Assembly: GCA_005656395.1 (NCBI GenBank)
Contig: SRSI01000071.1
Coordinates: 992,001 to 1,056,000 of the forward strand
From: Strongyloides papillosus
Taxonomy: Eukaryota; Nematoda; Chromadorea; Rhabditida; Strongyloididae
Reading direction: 5' to 3'
DNA: 64,000 nt
The translations under genes were made by a program, and so were the position numbers. Positions 39,948-50,663 of this stretch are shown one piece after another. The first letter of the stretch is position 1, and each line of letters begins with the position of its first letter. The notes under the pieces were generated by a model. The model did no database searches. It was not told the origin of the DNA and saw nothing but the letters and a program-made list of their open reading frames with translations.

Positions 39948-42900
39948 AATGTTGGATTATGATATTAATTATTTATAACATTTTTTTTTCAAAATGCTTA
40001 TCAATAGTTAAATAGTTATATCTATCAACAATGAAATTTCTTAGAAATTAGCTTATTATGGAAATGTCAAAAGAAATTAGCAAAGTATAACAATAATATT
40101 TAATTTCCTTTAATTATGTGATATTTTTTATTAGAAAAAAAAGGTAAACTTCACTTACAATTGTCTTATACACAAATTTTTAATCCATCTCACATATTAG
40201 TTTTCTCTCTCTAACTTTGAAATATATGTTCATCAAAATAATTTTTAAAATAACAATATTTTTTCAAGACAATATTATAATTTTATAATGCAAAAGATTT
40301 TTACACATTTTTATAGACTTTTAAATATAGATATTTTCTTATGCTTTTATTATTTATAAGTAAATAAATAAATTAATATATAAAATTTGTTTTTTATGGA
40401 AAACAGAAATGAATGAAATTTTTAGAATAATAACATTTATTCCTATAATATATCATGTCTTTCTTTGTATTTACCTTTTAAAATGTTATTATTTTGTAAG
40501 ATAAACGTTAATTGTGACAATGATTAATTTATGATCATTATATTTATATATATTCAAATATAGATAATTAGAAATAAAAAAAAATTTTTAGATGCTCCCT
40601 AGAATTTTGATATAGAAAATTTATATTATGCACATATTTTCTCTCTCTCTTTTGTTACATTTTTAAAGGCATCATCAAATATTCTACAAAGAATAATAAA
40701 GTATAAAAAAAGAATAATTTTTATCTTTATAATTTTTATTTTGTATAAGAGAAGTATTTAAAAGAAAAGATTTTGTTATGCAATATATGAATGTATGTTT
40801 TCTTAACATATAATATCCATAAAATAATTATTTTTAAACATAAAAAAAAAGTTTATTTTCACCTTTTCAAATATGTTAAAGTATTATAACTTTGTATGTA
40901 CATTCATTGACGTTTCATTTATTATGTTTTTAACAGGATAGACAAAAAATAATAAATATAAAAGAAAAACGAACAAAAATCATACTTTTAATGTGTATAA
41001 GAAGATAACCGGATAATGGCTAGACATTGACTAACTAAAAAGCAAGTACAACTATTACTAGTTAAAAAAAGAAAAGTTAAATTTATTTTATTTGCTTAAA
41101 ATGAATAAAAAGGGTACCTTAGTAATAATTTTAAACACATCACATCTTTTGAATAATGCTTTTTCTGACGAGTAATTTTAACGGTAAAAAAGTTTTTAAA
41201 GTTAAATTTTTTTGTCCATTGGAAAGTGATAATATAAATATCAAAGTTTAAAATATACATGTTCCTGAAAACCAAATTATTTACAATTATCTTTTGTCAA
41301 AAATAATAAAATCTTATCAATCTCTATATATATAAATATATTTTCATTTTATTAATGCTACAATTATATCTATAATGATCCCTTTTTTATATGTATTAAA
41401 AAAATTTGAATGTTTGTTTTATAAATATGTGTATAATATTTATCATTGAACTAATTTAATATTTTTTTATCATTTTTCCATTAAACAATGTTTATATACA
41501 TTCATACTTCTATTCACATCTTCAAAAATCACTTTTGTCATTTGTAAATGTCATTCTCCAGTCAATTTGCACTTAATTATATACAAATATCAAATTTTTG
41601 AACTTCTCGTATAACTGGTATATTAAAATATGATACATATATATTTTTATCATATGTAAAAATAACATAAATGGAATAGTAGTTAATGGTTAAAATTTAA
41701 TTTATTATAGAATTAATTTTTTTTTTATTTTTGTGTGCATAACAAAAATTATATATTTAACTGTTCTTCTTTCCTTGTTATTTTTTTTTATTATTTGTAT
41801 GTATAAATGTTACCTAATTAAAATTTTTAAATGATGTCCTTGAGAGATGTTATATATTTCTTTTGTATAAATAAAAGATAAAAAAAGAAAGTACTCTTTT
41901 GTCTTCTATTTTAATGTGTATATATGACATAATAAATTATTTAATTAATTTTATTATTAAAACTAAATAAAATATTTTTGTCCATTTTAAATTAATAAAG
42001 AGGAGAACGTTCTTCTTTTTGTGACATAATTGTTTTAACTTCCAATCACCCTTCTCTCTTTCTTTCCTTTCAATCTCCCCCCCCCCCTTCTTTTCGTCAT
42101 CATCTCTTATTTTTTTGTCATTTATAATCGTTCTCTTCTCATCAGACACAAATAAATACAGAAAACTCCTTGAAAAACGAGAAAGAAAAAGTAAAGAAAG
42201 AAGGAGATTGTAAAATATTTAGTAGACGATTTCAAAAATAGAAGAAGAGACAGAAATAATACATATAAATATTATTTTAAAAATGTATAGACAAGAACAA
42301 AATATAAATAAGAACTACTAAGTTTGAGAGTTTATACTACACTAAATTTTATTTTATTTAAAAAAAAGTAAATATTAAAATATATATACACATGCACGGT
42401 TGAAATGTAAACAATATTAAAATATTTGGTACACCAAATAAATATATATTATAAATATATGTGAATTTATTTTTGCTTCTTCTCTCTCTCCTCCAAATAA
42501 AAGTAAATCTTTTTTTTTACTTCTTCCAAAATTTATTATCTCCAATTTCATATAATAAATAAACATTTGTAACATTAGAAATAAATTTATAAAATTTCAT
42601 GGTTGATATTTTGAATAAATTTCTCCTTACTTCAGTATTTTTTCTTCAAAAATGATATATAAAACCTTTAGACATTTGGAGACAGACTGCAAATACACAC
42701 ATGCATCTATTCCTTCTTATTACCAAAATACACATAATTTAATTTTAAAAATATATATTTTATGTGCCAAAGACAAATTAATATTTTTTAGACAAAAAGT
42801 ATATTTTGAAATATTGTTATTGAGTATATATATATAATAATTATATATAAAAAGAAATGTATATAAAAGAAAATTAATGGTATTTTACAATATAAATGAT

Positions 42901-43059
42901 AGTAAATATTAATTATAATAATAAAAAAAAGATCAAGATACATAATGATTAAAATGAATAATATAATATATATAATAAATGTTAAAAGATAGAAAAAATG
43001 AATATTTTTTTCTTTAGTTAAACAAAACTAAAACTAATTATGAATAATAATGTATATTA
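39948..43059. other. Intergenic region between convergent cla-1 and lin-14
   Basis: About 3.1 kb of A+T-rich DNA. No supported gene. It contains a polypyrimidine tract at about 42043-42130 with an uninterrupted run of 11 C. Short ORFs are compositional artefacts (Lys/Glu-rich on the purine strand). Confidence 0.5.
42077..42087 (+). repeat. C11 homopolymer inside a polypyrimidine tract
   Basis: Eleven consecutive C between CAATCT and TTCTTTTCG, in surroundings with very little G or C. The flanks (42040-42130) are almost purely C/T on the plus strand. Confidence 0.9.
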
Positions 43060-43098
43060 TAATTGGCTTTTTTTTTATAAATTTCTTCTAACTATTGT

Positions 43099-43106
43099 TC
43101 CCTGAG
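43099..43106 (-). promoter_or_regulatory. lin-4 complementary element 1 (full 8-mer)
   Basis: The plus strand reads TCCCTGAG, identical to lin-4 nucleotides 1-8; the lin-14 transcript therefore has CUCAGGGA. No clear 3' supplementary pairing is adjacent. Confidence 0.75.
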
Positions 43107-43192
43107 TTATATTTTTTTTGATCATTTTTAAGGTTCGAAATTGTTGTGTGATTTTAGAATGAAAATATAAATATTTTGTTTTTTTTGTAGTA

Positions 43193-43205
43193 TCCCTGAG
43201 GTGTG
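43193..43205 (-). promoter_or_regulatory. lin-4 complementary element 2 (8-mer plus 3' pairing)
   Basis: The plus strand reads TCCCTGAG directly followed by GTGTG, matching lin-4 nucleotides 1-8 and 16-20 with the middle of the microRNA looped out. This is the best seed plus supplementary site of the seven. Confidence 0.8.
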
Positions 43206-43313
43206 GCTGGCAAATATTTATATATAAGGTACTAATAATAATATTAAAACAAAAATGATACATAAAAATCTACATTAAGAATTATAATATTTTAAGAGTG
43301 ATAATAAAAAAAT

Positions 43314-43321
43314 TTCCTGAT
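43314..43321 (-). promoter_or_regulatory. lin-4 complementary element 3 (weak)
   Basis: The plus strand reads TTCCTGAT, matching lin-4 nucleotides 1 and 3-7 only. It is included because it shares the CCTGA core and lies in the cluster. Confidence 0.45.
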
Positions 43322-43347
43322 ACAAAAAAATTGAGACAATTAAAAAA

Positions 43348-43355
43348 TTCCTGAG
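43348..43355 (-). promoter_or_regulatory. lin-4 complementary element 4 (offset 6-mer)
   Basis: The plus strand reads TTCCTGAG, matching lin-4 nucleotides 1 and 3-8, with a mismatch at nucleotide 2. Confidence 0.6.
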
Positions 43356-43435
43356 TTAATTAATTGAGATGGATAAAAACTATTTGAGGTGATTTATTTT
43401 TAATTATAATAAATAAAATAATAATAAATCATCTC

Positions 43436-43450
43436 TTCCTGAATGAGTGT
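43436..43450 (-). promoter_or_regulatory. lin-4 complementary element 5 (imperfect seed, 3' pairing)
   Basis: The plus strand reads TTCCTGAA, followed by AGTGT at 43446-43450. This matches lin-4 nucleotides 3-7 and 15-19. It directly abuts a 13-bp hairpin (43386-43398 with 43423-43435). Confidence 0.55.
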
Positions 43451-43567
43451 TTGGTGACAAAAAAATGTTTAAAAAATAATATATATAATATTAGAATAAA
43501 TATTTAACTAAAAGGGGTTTTATAGGTGAATGGGATTTAATTTCTACATAATATATAAAAAAAATGA

Positions 43568-43575
43568 TTCCTGAG
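43568..43575 (-). promoter_or_regulatory. lin-4 complementary element 6 (offset 6-mer)
   Basis: The plus strand reads TTCCTGAG, the same variant as element 4. Confidence 0.6.
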
Positions 43576-43649
43576 TTTAAATTTTGTTAAATTAAATAAA
43601 ATCATAAAGATGATGTAAAAAAATGTGATTTTTTTAAAAATTCACACAG

Positions 43650-43657
43650 CCCTGAGA
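43650..43657 (-). promoter_or_regulatory. lin-4 complementary element 7 (nucleotides 2-9)
   Basis: The plus strand reads CCCTGAGA, identical to lin-4 nucleotides 2-9. It is the element nearest the stop codon. A short stem CAGCC/GGCTG (43647-43651 with 43668-43672) could mask its end. Confidence 0.75.
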
Positions 43658-44417
43658 TTAATCAAAAGGCTGGATGATGAAGAAGCAATTCTATCCATTT
43701 TAAATATATGATTGATACAAAATGAAGAATTAAACTTTTGTCTACGAAATACCTTATTGTTCTTTGCTATGCTTTTTTTCTATCCAAAAATATTTTGATA
43801 AATTTCTTTTTATATTCCATTCATAGAAATTAAAAGGTACTTCTTTTTTCATTTAACAATCATAAAACTTTCATTTTTTTTTCTATTCTCCATCGCACAC
43901 ACTTAAACACCGATAATAATAATTAATAAAATTTGGCTCCAAGTGTATGATACATTTTTTGATATATAAACTTGATTTGTGGTCGGACGATGCTTCTTAT
44001 CAACCAAAACCTTTGAGAAAAAAAATATTTAAGAAATTATAAGGTAACAACAATGTACAAAGAAATATATAAGTTTGTTCCTCTATAAACAGAAACTTTT
44101 TTGATATATTTTGGTGTTGCATTTTTTTAATAAAAATTTTAGTTTTGAGTACTATTCGCAAATTATAAGTAATTGATTTTTAATTTGTTTGCCTCGTGCA
44201 ATAAATTGTAGCTTTTTTTCTTGTATATGGACATCTCAAGTTATTTTTTCACCACTTTTTATCAACATCTCTCTTCTTTCTCCCAATCTCTTTCTTCTTC
44301 TCTCAATCTTTCACCTTTACTTTTGTATATTTTTTTGATTTTTAAATATGTCTACCTTTTTTCCATTTATCTTTTATATTATATTATTTTCATAAAGTAT
44401 TTAATATTGACAGATGC

Positions 44418-46211
44418 CTAGCATATTTGTGCTAATGTCGGTAATAATAATGTTGATGAGCTATCACCGGAACTATTGAGATGATTATCTGAAGTTGAGT
44501 CACCAGAAGAATCTGATGATGCCTCTTTTTTCATTGAAATGCTATTCTCCAAAACAGATTTAGTTTTACGGGCATGTCGTACACGACGACAACGTGCTGC
44601 TAGCTTCCTCATAGCATCACGAAAAACATCCCAAAATTCATCTTCACTCCTAACTTTTGCTCCAAGAACTTTGCGACATACATGTTGTATGTATATAATT
44701 CCTTCTATTGGTAAATTATTATATGTTGAGTGATTTGGTCCTGCTACTGTTGTTTGTGCCATTAACTTTGAACCAAATACTCTTTTCTCGGCAAGTTTCT
44801 TGCAAAGTTGTGTCATAACTTCTGATATCTCCAATTCCTCAACTTTTTTATTTTTTAATACAATTTGTATTATCTGTTGTTCACTGGAGGGACGAAATGA
44901 TGAATCAACAAGGAGTGCCTCCCTAACAGGTATCTCTATTCTACTTATACGATCCTCAGACAAATCATTTTGACGAATAATTTTAACAAAATCATCAGAT
45001 ACTTGTTTTTTCTTTTCTGGTACAACAATTGGTGTTGTATTATTTGAGGAGATTGATGAGATTGAGGAGGAGGAATTTGAACCACATGAATTATTTTGAT
45101 GAGGTGTTGCTGTTAATAGGCGTCCATTATTTTGGATAAGGTGATTATTATTGTTACTTTGTATAGATAGTGGAAAGAATAAACTTGGATTGGTAAGTGC
45201 TGCTGTAACAACGGGCGCAATTGATGAGAGGTGTTGTGTAGCAGTTTGTACTTGAGATGTTGGTGATGTCTGTGATTGTGTTGCTGCTGTTACGGCAGCC
45301 ACTGCTGCGGCGGCTGCTTGTTGTTGTTGTATTTGCTGGACCAGTTGCTGTAATGACCCACTTGTTCCCACCTTGGCAAGATCGCTTGCAACTTGTGATA
45401 CTGACATACTTGATAAAAGATTTTGATTCTGTATATTATTTCTATTCATCATCAATAACATTTGATGTGTATTGTTTGATTGTGTTGATGAAGTTATGTC
45501 AGTACCATCATAGTTTAAAGAGTCTGGCATTGAATTGTCTCCTGAGTTTACTGTTGAAAGAAATTTTTTTAATAATATTATTTAATTAGATAAAATAGGT
45601 ACTTACTTGAATTTGTTTCTATTTTACGAACAGACTCCAATAAAGTTGGTGAATTCCATCTTCCTCCTGAGATATTTGATGTAGTATTTGATGTTCCGTC
45701 AAAATTTAAGGAATCCATCATGGCTAGATTTAAGTTATTGGGACTAGCACATGGTATTGTTCCTTGTAATAATGACCATGGGAATTGTAATAAAGAAGAT
45801 GAAATATCTGAAATATTGATAAATAAAATTAAAAAAAAATTTTTTAAAAAAACAGACGATTTTGCACAGGAGCAATAGGTGGAGGACATTCAGGGTGAAA
45901 GGACGACTGTGTAGCGGATCTTTTCCTTGACTCATTTGAGATACCAAGTGTTGAAAGTATATTTTCATTATCTGGCTTCTTTTTACAATCAAAAAGTGAT
46001 TGTACAATCGTTTTTAACTCTTGAACTTCTCTAAAAATGAATAAATTAATAACATGATTATAAATAAAGTTGTTTATATTTACTTCATTAATTTTTTTAA
46101 TTGTTCACTATCAAAATTAGTTTCAACATTACTCTCTACGTCACCATTCATATTAGAGATAAAATTTCTTCTCCTTTTAGTAGAGGATATGTTATTTAAT
46201 GAATAATCCAT
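44418..46211 (-). CDS. lin-14: LIN-14 orthologue, BEN-type heterochronic transcription factor
   Basis: Read leftward in four exons: 46211-46084, 46030-45858, 45807-45607, 45550-44418. The three ~50-nt introns keep phase, giving 544 aa, close to C. elegans LIN-14. The N-terminus is basic (TKRRRNF), then a heptad-like segment (EQLKKLMKEV, ELKTIVQSL) and a Cys/Pro-rich patch (HPECPPPIAPVQ). A Gln/Ala-rich stretch (QQIQQQQAAAAA) precedes the conserved C-terminal domain at about residues 345-500, which includes SEDRISRIEIPVREALL, EDEFWDVFRDAMRKLA and ARCRRVRHARK. C. elegans LIN-14 is a BEN-domain DNA-binding protein that sets early larval fates and is repressed by lin-4. The domain, the length and the lin-4 elements downstream all agree. 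The third intron-exon junction (donor GTCTGT at 45857) is the weakest. An upstream alternative start is possible. Confidence 0.88.
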
Positions 46212-49204
46212 TTTATCAATTATATATAGAGAAATTTTTTGTTTTTTTGATAGATTATATATATATAAATATATATTTATATGTATATAAGTATATAAGA
46301 TAAAGTGTAACACAATTAGATATATAAAAAAAAATGTTGTAGGATGGTGTTATATAACACAGAAGCTTATTTTGCACCTTTACGATATTAATCCACAAGC
46401 AATTGAAAAAATTTATCTTTTATGATTTTTTGAAAGTCTAATTATATTTGGGCGTGTCTTTTTTGTGTGTTTAAAGATATGAAAAATTTTATTTTAAAAG
46501 AAAAGTTACTCCTTTTTAGTTGTCTGGGTATGTGTTCTTAAAAAATGTTATAATGAAATTGAATAATTTAAAATTATATATATGTAGATATATAATTTAA
46601 AATAAATAATATTAGATGGCACGATAAAAAGTATTAAAATGTATATATGTATATTTATAAAGGGCAAGTTAATATATTTTAACAATATATATTAAAATTT
46701 TTCTCAAAAATAACTGCTATAAAGCACACATAAGCGTAAAAAATCGGTCTATCGCTATCTTTCTAAAAATTTTTAGAGATTGTCAGCAGAAGATGGGTGG
46801 AGTTGTTTAGGGTGAATAAGTGCAACACATAGAGATTGTCATGCAGTACTTTTTTGGTGTTCAAAAAAATATCTTGACTAAACATGTCTCTTTGCCGCTA
46901 TCATCAAGAGTTGTTTCTCATAAATTAGGGGCAGAAAATAATTATTATATTGAAGGCAAATATTTCTAGACATCATTATATATTATGTATATTTATATTT
47001 TATTTAACGGAAACTGATAATGGAACATGGAAAAAAGTATCGAATGTTAGCTAATATAAATTGAAAAAAAGTACCAATTTTCAGTTAGAAAATTGCAGCT
47101 TTAACATTATTTGTGTTACATTAAAGAGCAAATAAATAATAACAATATGTGTACTTGGAAAATGAGAAAAATCCAATATTTTTATATTTTATGGAGAACG
47201 ACAACACAGGACTACAAATAAAACCAATTTTTAAATGCGTCATGTGTTTGACTAAATAAAAAATGTTCTTATTTTATTAAAGTTCGCTGCATAATAGAAC
47301 ATAGCAAAAGAAGGCGTAATTAAAGATGAGCCTTTGAGAACTTTAATATGTAATGGTAAAAAATTTGTTGAAAAAGAAGAACATACACCGTTCTTTGCTC
47401 TTTAAAAGTGCAAAATAAAAAGAATAAAGCTTTTAAGCGTTCTTCATTTTTCTACTAATATTATATATAAATATACAATTATTGTTACATATAAATATAT
47501 ACAAACTTTTATAAAAATTAATAATTAATTTTAATTTTATCTAATTAATATAAAAAATAATTATTTTAGAAAACATTTTTTAACATATCTTTTTAGCTAT
47601 ATAGTGTTATGATATTACATATTCTTAAGTAGATATATTTTAAAAAGGAAACAACATTTTGAATAGTCTTAGGGGAAAAAATATTTTTAGTTTTATACAT
47701 AGTTAACAAATAAATTATCTCTTTTTGTAAAGAAAATGACTGCGATGTTCTAAAAATGCATGTTTTAAATGTAATTAAACCTTATGTTGATTGCAAAATG
47801 ACTTAGCTGTGTTTCTTTGATTCCAAAAATAAACCGAAAAAATGTTATTTTTTTCTTTTTAAAGTACTACTTGTAGAAAACTGAAACAGAGAGCTAGATT
47901 ATCGTTCAAGAGAAAGAAAGTGATGGCACCACTATCTATCAAATATAAACCATGGTCTATTTTGTGACTGATAGTAATACCGTTACAAAAAAATATAATA
48001 TTCGATAAGAAAATGATAAATAACTTAAACTTTTGTTCCAAGGCCTAAATTAACATGTCTCGACTCTATTTTATATACTTATGAGAAAAGGTTGTAGTTT
48101 GTAAAATCGTACTAATCATTATATAATATGCATTTTAAGAAAAAGAAGAAGAAAAAAATAAAAGATATATATAAAAGTATTACAACTGTTATCAGTTATA
48201 ACTTAGCAAGAACATTTGCTTTTTTTTCCACTGGGAACATTGTTCGCTTATGAGGAAGATAAAGAAGGATGGAGCGGAAATTAAGAATGATAAGAAAATA
48301 TACATATATATGTATAACTTTCTTAAGGTATCATTAACCATATCAAAAAGAAAAGAGAAATTTTATAGATATTATTCTCTCTAAAAAATAATATTAATCT
48401 TTAATAAAAATGTTTGATTCGTTATTATATATATACACATAAATGCTAGACACTTTTTTTTCATTTATTCATAAGTTTAAAGATAAGTATTATTTCATCC
48501 TCTTTAAAGATCACATTTTGATGTTAGGGAGACTAAATTATCTAAATGAACGGATGAAATTAGCCTTATTATAAGAAGAGTGTTACATATATCTATGGGT
48601 AAAACATAAAATATTTATCACTTAAAAATATATAATTTTTGTAAAATTATTTTTAATAAAACCAAAGTAGATAGACAGATAGATATTTTGTGAAATAAAT
48701 TTTTAGTTAACTTGCCCTTATATAAATGAATGAGAAGACTAAAAATTATTATACTAAAAAAATTGCAATAAGCAATGACAGTGATTGAAATTATACTAAT
48801 GACAAACGAAGTAAGATATTAGCCTAGATAGAAGAGATAAACGAACAAGATAAAAGAAAAGACAAAATAATTATTATATGAAAAGTGTAGAAAATGAGAA
48901 AAATACATGTAAAGATATTGTTAAGAACAAAAAAAAACTAATTTTATTTTTGTTTTATCTTTCCATTTTAGTAAATTTGATAATGAACTATATAATGTTG
49001 AAAATTAAAAATTTTGCTATAAGAACATTTGTTCATTAATTTTTTTTCTTTCTTATAAAAGAATCTAAAGTAGTTATTTCAAAATAAAGATGACGTTATT
49101 TTTGTCCCAAAAGGTTATATAATATAATATTCTTATGTTTTTGTTAAATAAAAAAATTATCTTTTATGTTTTTGTTTTTTATTTTTTCTATATTATAAAC
49201 AAAC
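46212..49204. other. lin-14 5' flank or large first intron
   Basis: About 3 kb of A+T-rich DNA upstream of the lin-14 ATG. It holds an exact 12-bp direct repeat (46774 and 46830). No convincing additional exon. If the exon at 49205-49320 belongs to lin-14, this is an intron of about 3.1 kb, unusually long for this genome. Confidence 0.45.
46774..46841. repeat. Exact 12-bp direct repeat upstream of lin-14
   Basis: TAGAGATTGTCA occurs at 46774-46785 and 46830-46841 (56 bp apart); both are followed by a near-identical GCAG a base or two later. The sequence has no simple-repeat character, so it may be a transcription-factor site pair. Confidence 0.6.
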
Positions 49205-49320
49205 CTTCTGAGTTCCCTGCAATCATTACAAGCACTAGTGACTGGTGTTGATTGTGAAATGATTGAAGCTACATTTCGTTCAAACGCTAGTTTTAGATGT
49301 GCTTTTGTATCCTCCTTCAT
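49205..49320 (-). CDS. Possible distal 5' exon of lin-14 (alternative first exon)
   Basis: Leftward ATG at 49320, 38 codons plus two bases, then a GTTTGT donor at 49204. The encoded peptide (MKEDTKAHLKLAFERN... ACNDCRELRR) has normal coding composition in an A+T-rich desert. A CTAACAG acceptor-like site lies 9 nt before the ATG, suitable for trans-splicing. Phase 2 fits a weak acceptor (CTACTAAAAG) inside the first lin-14 exon, which would give CRELR followed by RRRNFIS in frame. C. elegans lin-14 has isoforms with different 5' exons. The link is inference; it may belong to another gene. Confidence 0.4.
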
Positions 49321-50558
49321 GTGCGCCAACTGTTAGTTGTTGTGAGTAATCCAGCAGCAGCAAAAAGCTGGGTCCAAAAATTTTTAAAGAATAGCTAAAA
49401 TTAACCATATTATTAAGTAGATATAATCATATAAAAACTAATGTATATCTCGTAACATAAATACTCATATTTTCAATTAAATATTACATAAAAAATTTAA
49501 TAATTATAGAGTACAAATGAAATAACAAGAAAGTAAAAAAGAGAATTAGATTATTTTATTTGAATATTTAGTAATGGAGAAAGAGTGATAAGAACATGTA
49601 CTTCAAAATTTATATTCATATGTATAAATGTATTTTGAAGAGATACATAATTTTAAAAATAATAAAAGTTTTTAATAATTATTAAAAAGATGTATAATTA
49701 TGTTTCATAATACCCTAATATACATATATAACACCAGTAGCCATAAACTTTTAAAACGAAAAATTAATAATGATTTTGAAGAAAAATAGTAATAATGAAC
49801 ATTTTGTCTGCAAATTTTAGTATTTTTAAATTGAAATTTTTACCTATTTAATAATTGGATGATTATATATTTATATATGTATATATATTTGATATGAGAA
49901 TTATATAATTATAAACATTCAAAAATTTACAATATTTTGATTTTAACAATAATTACTGATAAGAATTTATAAAATTTATAAAATATATCGTGTGAGACAA
50001 TATGACAAAATATATTAATTTATAAAGATTTCATCAATAAATTTAAAAAAAAAGACATTTTATGGGAAGAAAAAGTATCAAAATGTATGTTAAATAGATA
50101 TTTCAAAAGTATAAAAATAGTTCATATACAAATTGTTACAGATATAATTTATCTATAAAAATTTGTTAAATAAAATATTTTAAAATATTAATATTCATAA
50201 ATCATCATGAACATATTTTAATATCAGCTATATGTATTTTAGTTAACAAAACAATATTTATTAACAAGTAAAAGTATAAAGCTCAAAACAGGTTTGACAA
50301 TAGGGTTTACTTCCATGATTGTAAAGATATAAAATTATATTCTAGTTAACCCTGCGAACATGATTCCTTTCACTTTTAAAATTTTTGGATGAAAAATTTT
50401 ATATATAATTCAAATTGTCTCCGCTTCCAACCATTTGATTTTATTTTTACCCCCAGACTATTAATGATTATACCCCTTATATAAATGATAAATATTACCA
50501 CCTGAGTTGCTTTTACTTTATGAGCAACAAAAATCTACATATGCTTCTCTTTTTACAG
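49321..50558. other. A+T-rich intergenic segment
   Basis: A short CCAGC/GCTGG stem (49351-49355 with 49367-49371) lies just beside the putative 5' exon. I see nothing else that is gene-like. Confidence 0.4.
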
Positions 50559-50663
50559 CATGTACATATAGTATATCAATCAGATGGCTGCGGATTTGAA
50601 TCCAGTTTACATAAAAATATAGTTGAATTTCCAACATCATGTACCAAGGTCGTTCCAGTAAAA
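50559..50663 (+). CDS. Isolated exon-like segment, 35 codons
   Basis: Flanked by near-consensus splice sites (CTTTTTACAG before, AAA|GTAAGG after). It is exactly 105 nt, phase 0 at both ends, and open in that frame. The peptide contains YQSDGCGFESSLH and EFPTSCTKVVPVK, with two cysteines, and does not look like translated A+T-rich noise. No partner exons could be placed on the plus strand with confidence. It could be a cassette exon of a widely spaced gene, a pseudo-exon, or a gene relic. Family not recognised. Confidence 0.35.

Larger units (their letters stand above)
43060..44417 (-). other. Presumed lin-14 3' UTR
   Basis: Leftward region following the lin-14 stop codon (TAG at 44418-44420). 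It must be at least 1.3 kb long to include all seven lin-4-complementary elements, similar to the long (about 1.6 kb) C. elegans lin-14 3' UTR. No canonical AATAAA on the minus strand is obvious near its far end; a TATAAA variant sits at 43074-43079 (minus strand), just beyond the last element. The true end is not determined by sequence. Confidence 0.6.

Noticed and set aside
41937..42149. Leftward 70-aa Lys/Glu-rich ORF
   Set aside because: Produced by the purine strand of the polypyrimidine tract; no other coding support.
43386..43391. GAGGTG as a let-7 site in the lin-14 3' UTR
   Set aside because: Only five bases of the let-7 seed match (GAGGT) and the next base disagrees; too weak.
45541..45672. 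Two more CCTGAG motifs (45541 and about 45666)
   Set aside because: They lie in lin-14 coding exons and encode conserved-looking residues; not part of the UTR cluster.
47859..48041. Leftward 60-aa ORF with a signal-peptide-like start
   Set aside because: Hydrophobic N-termini are common by chance in A+T-rich DNA; no flanking exon or motif.
50594..50604. GATTTGAATCC resembles a tRNA B box
   Set aside because: No A box at proper distance, no acceptor stem and no cloverleaf; it lies inside the exon-like segment.
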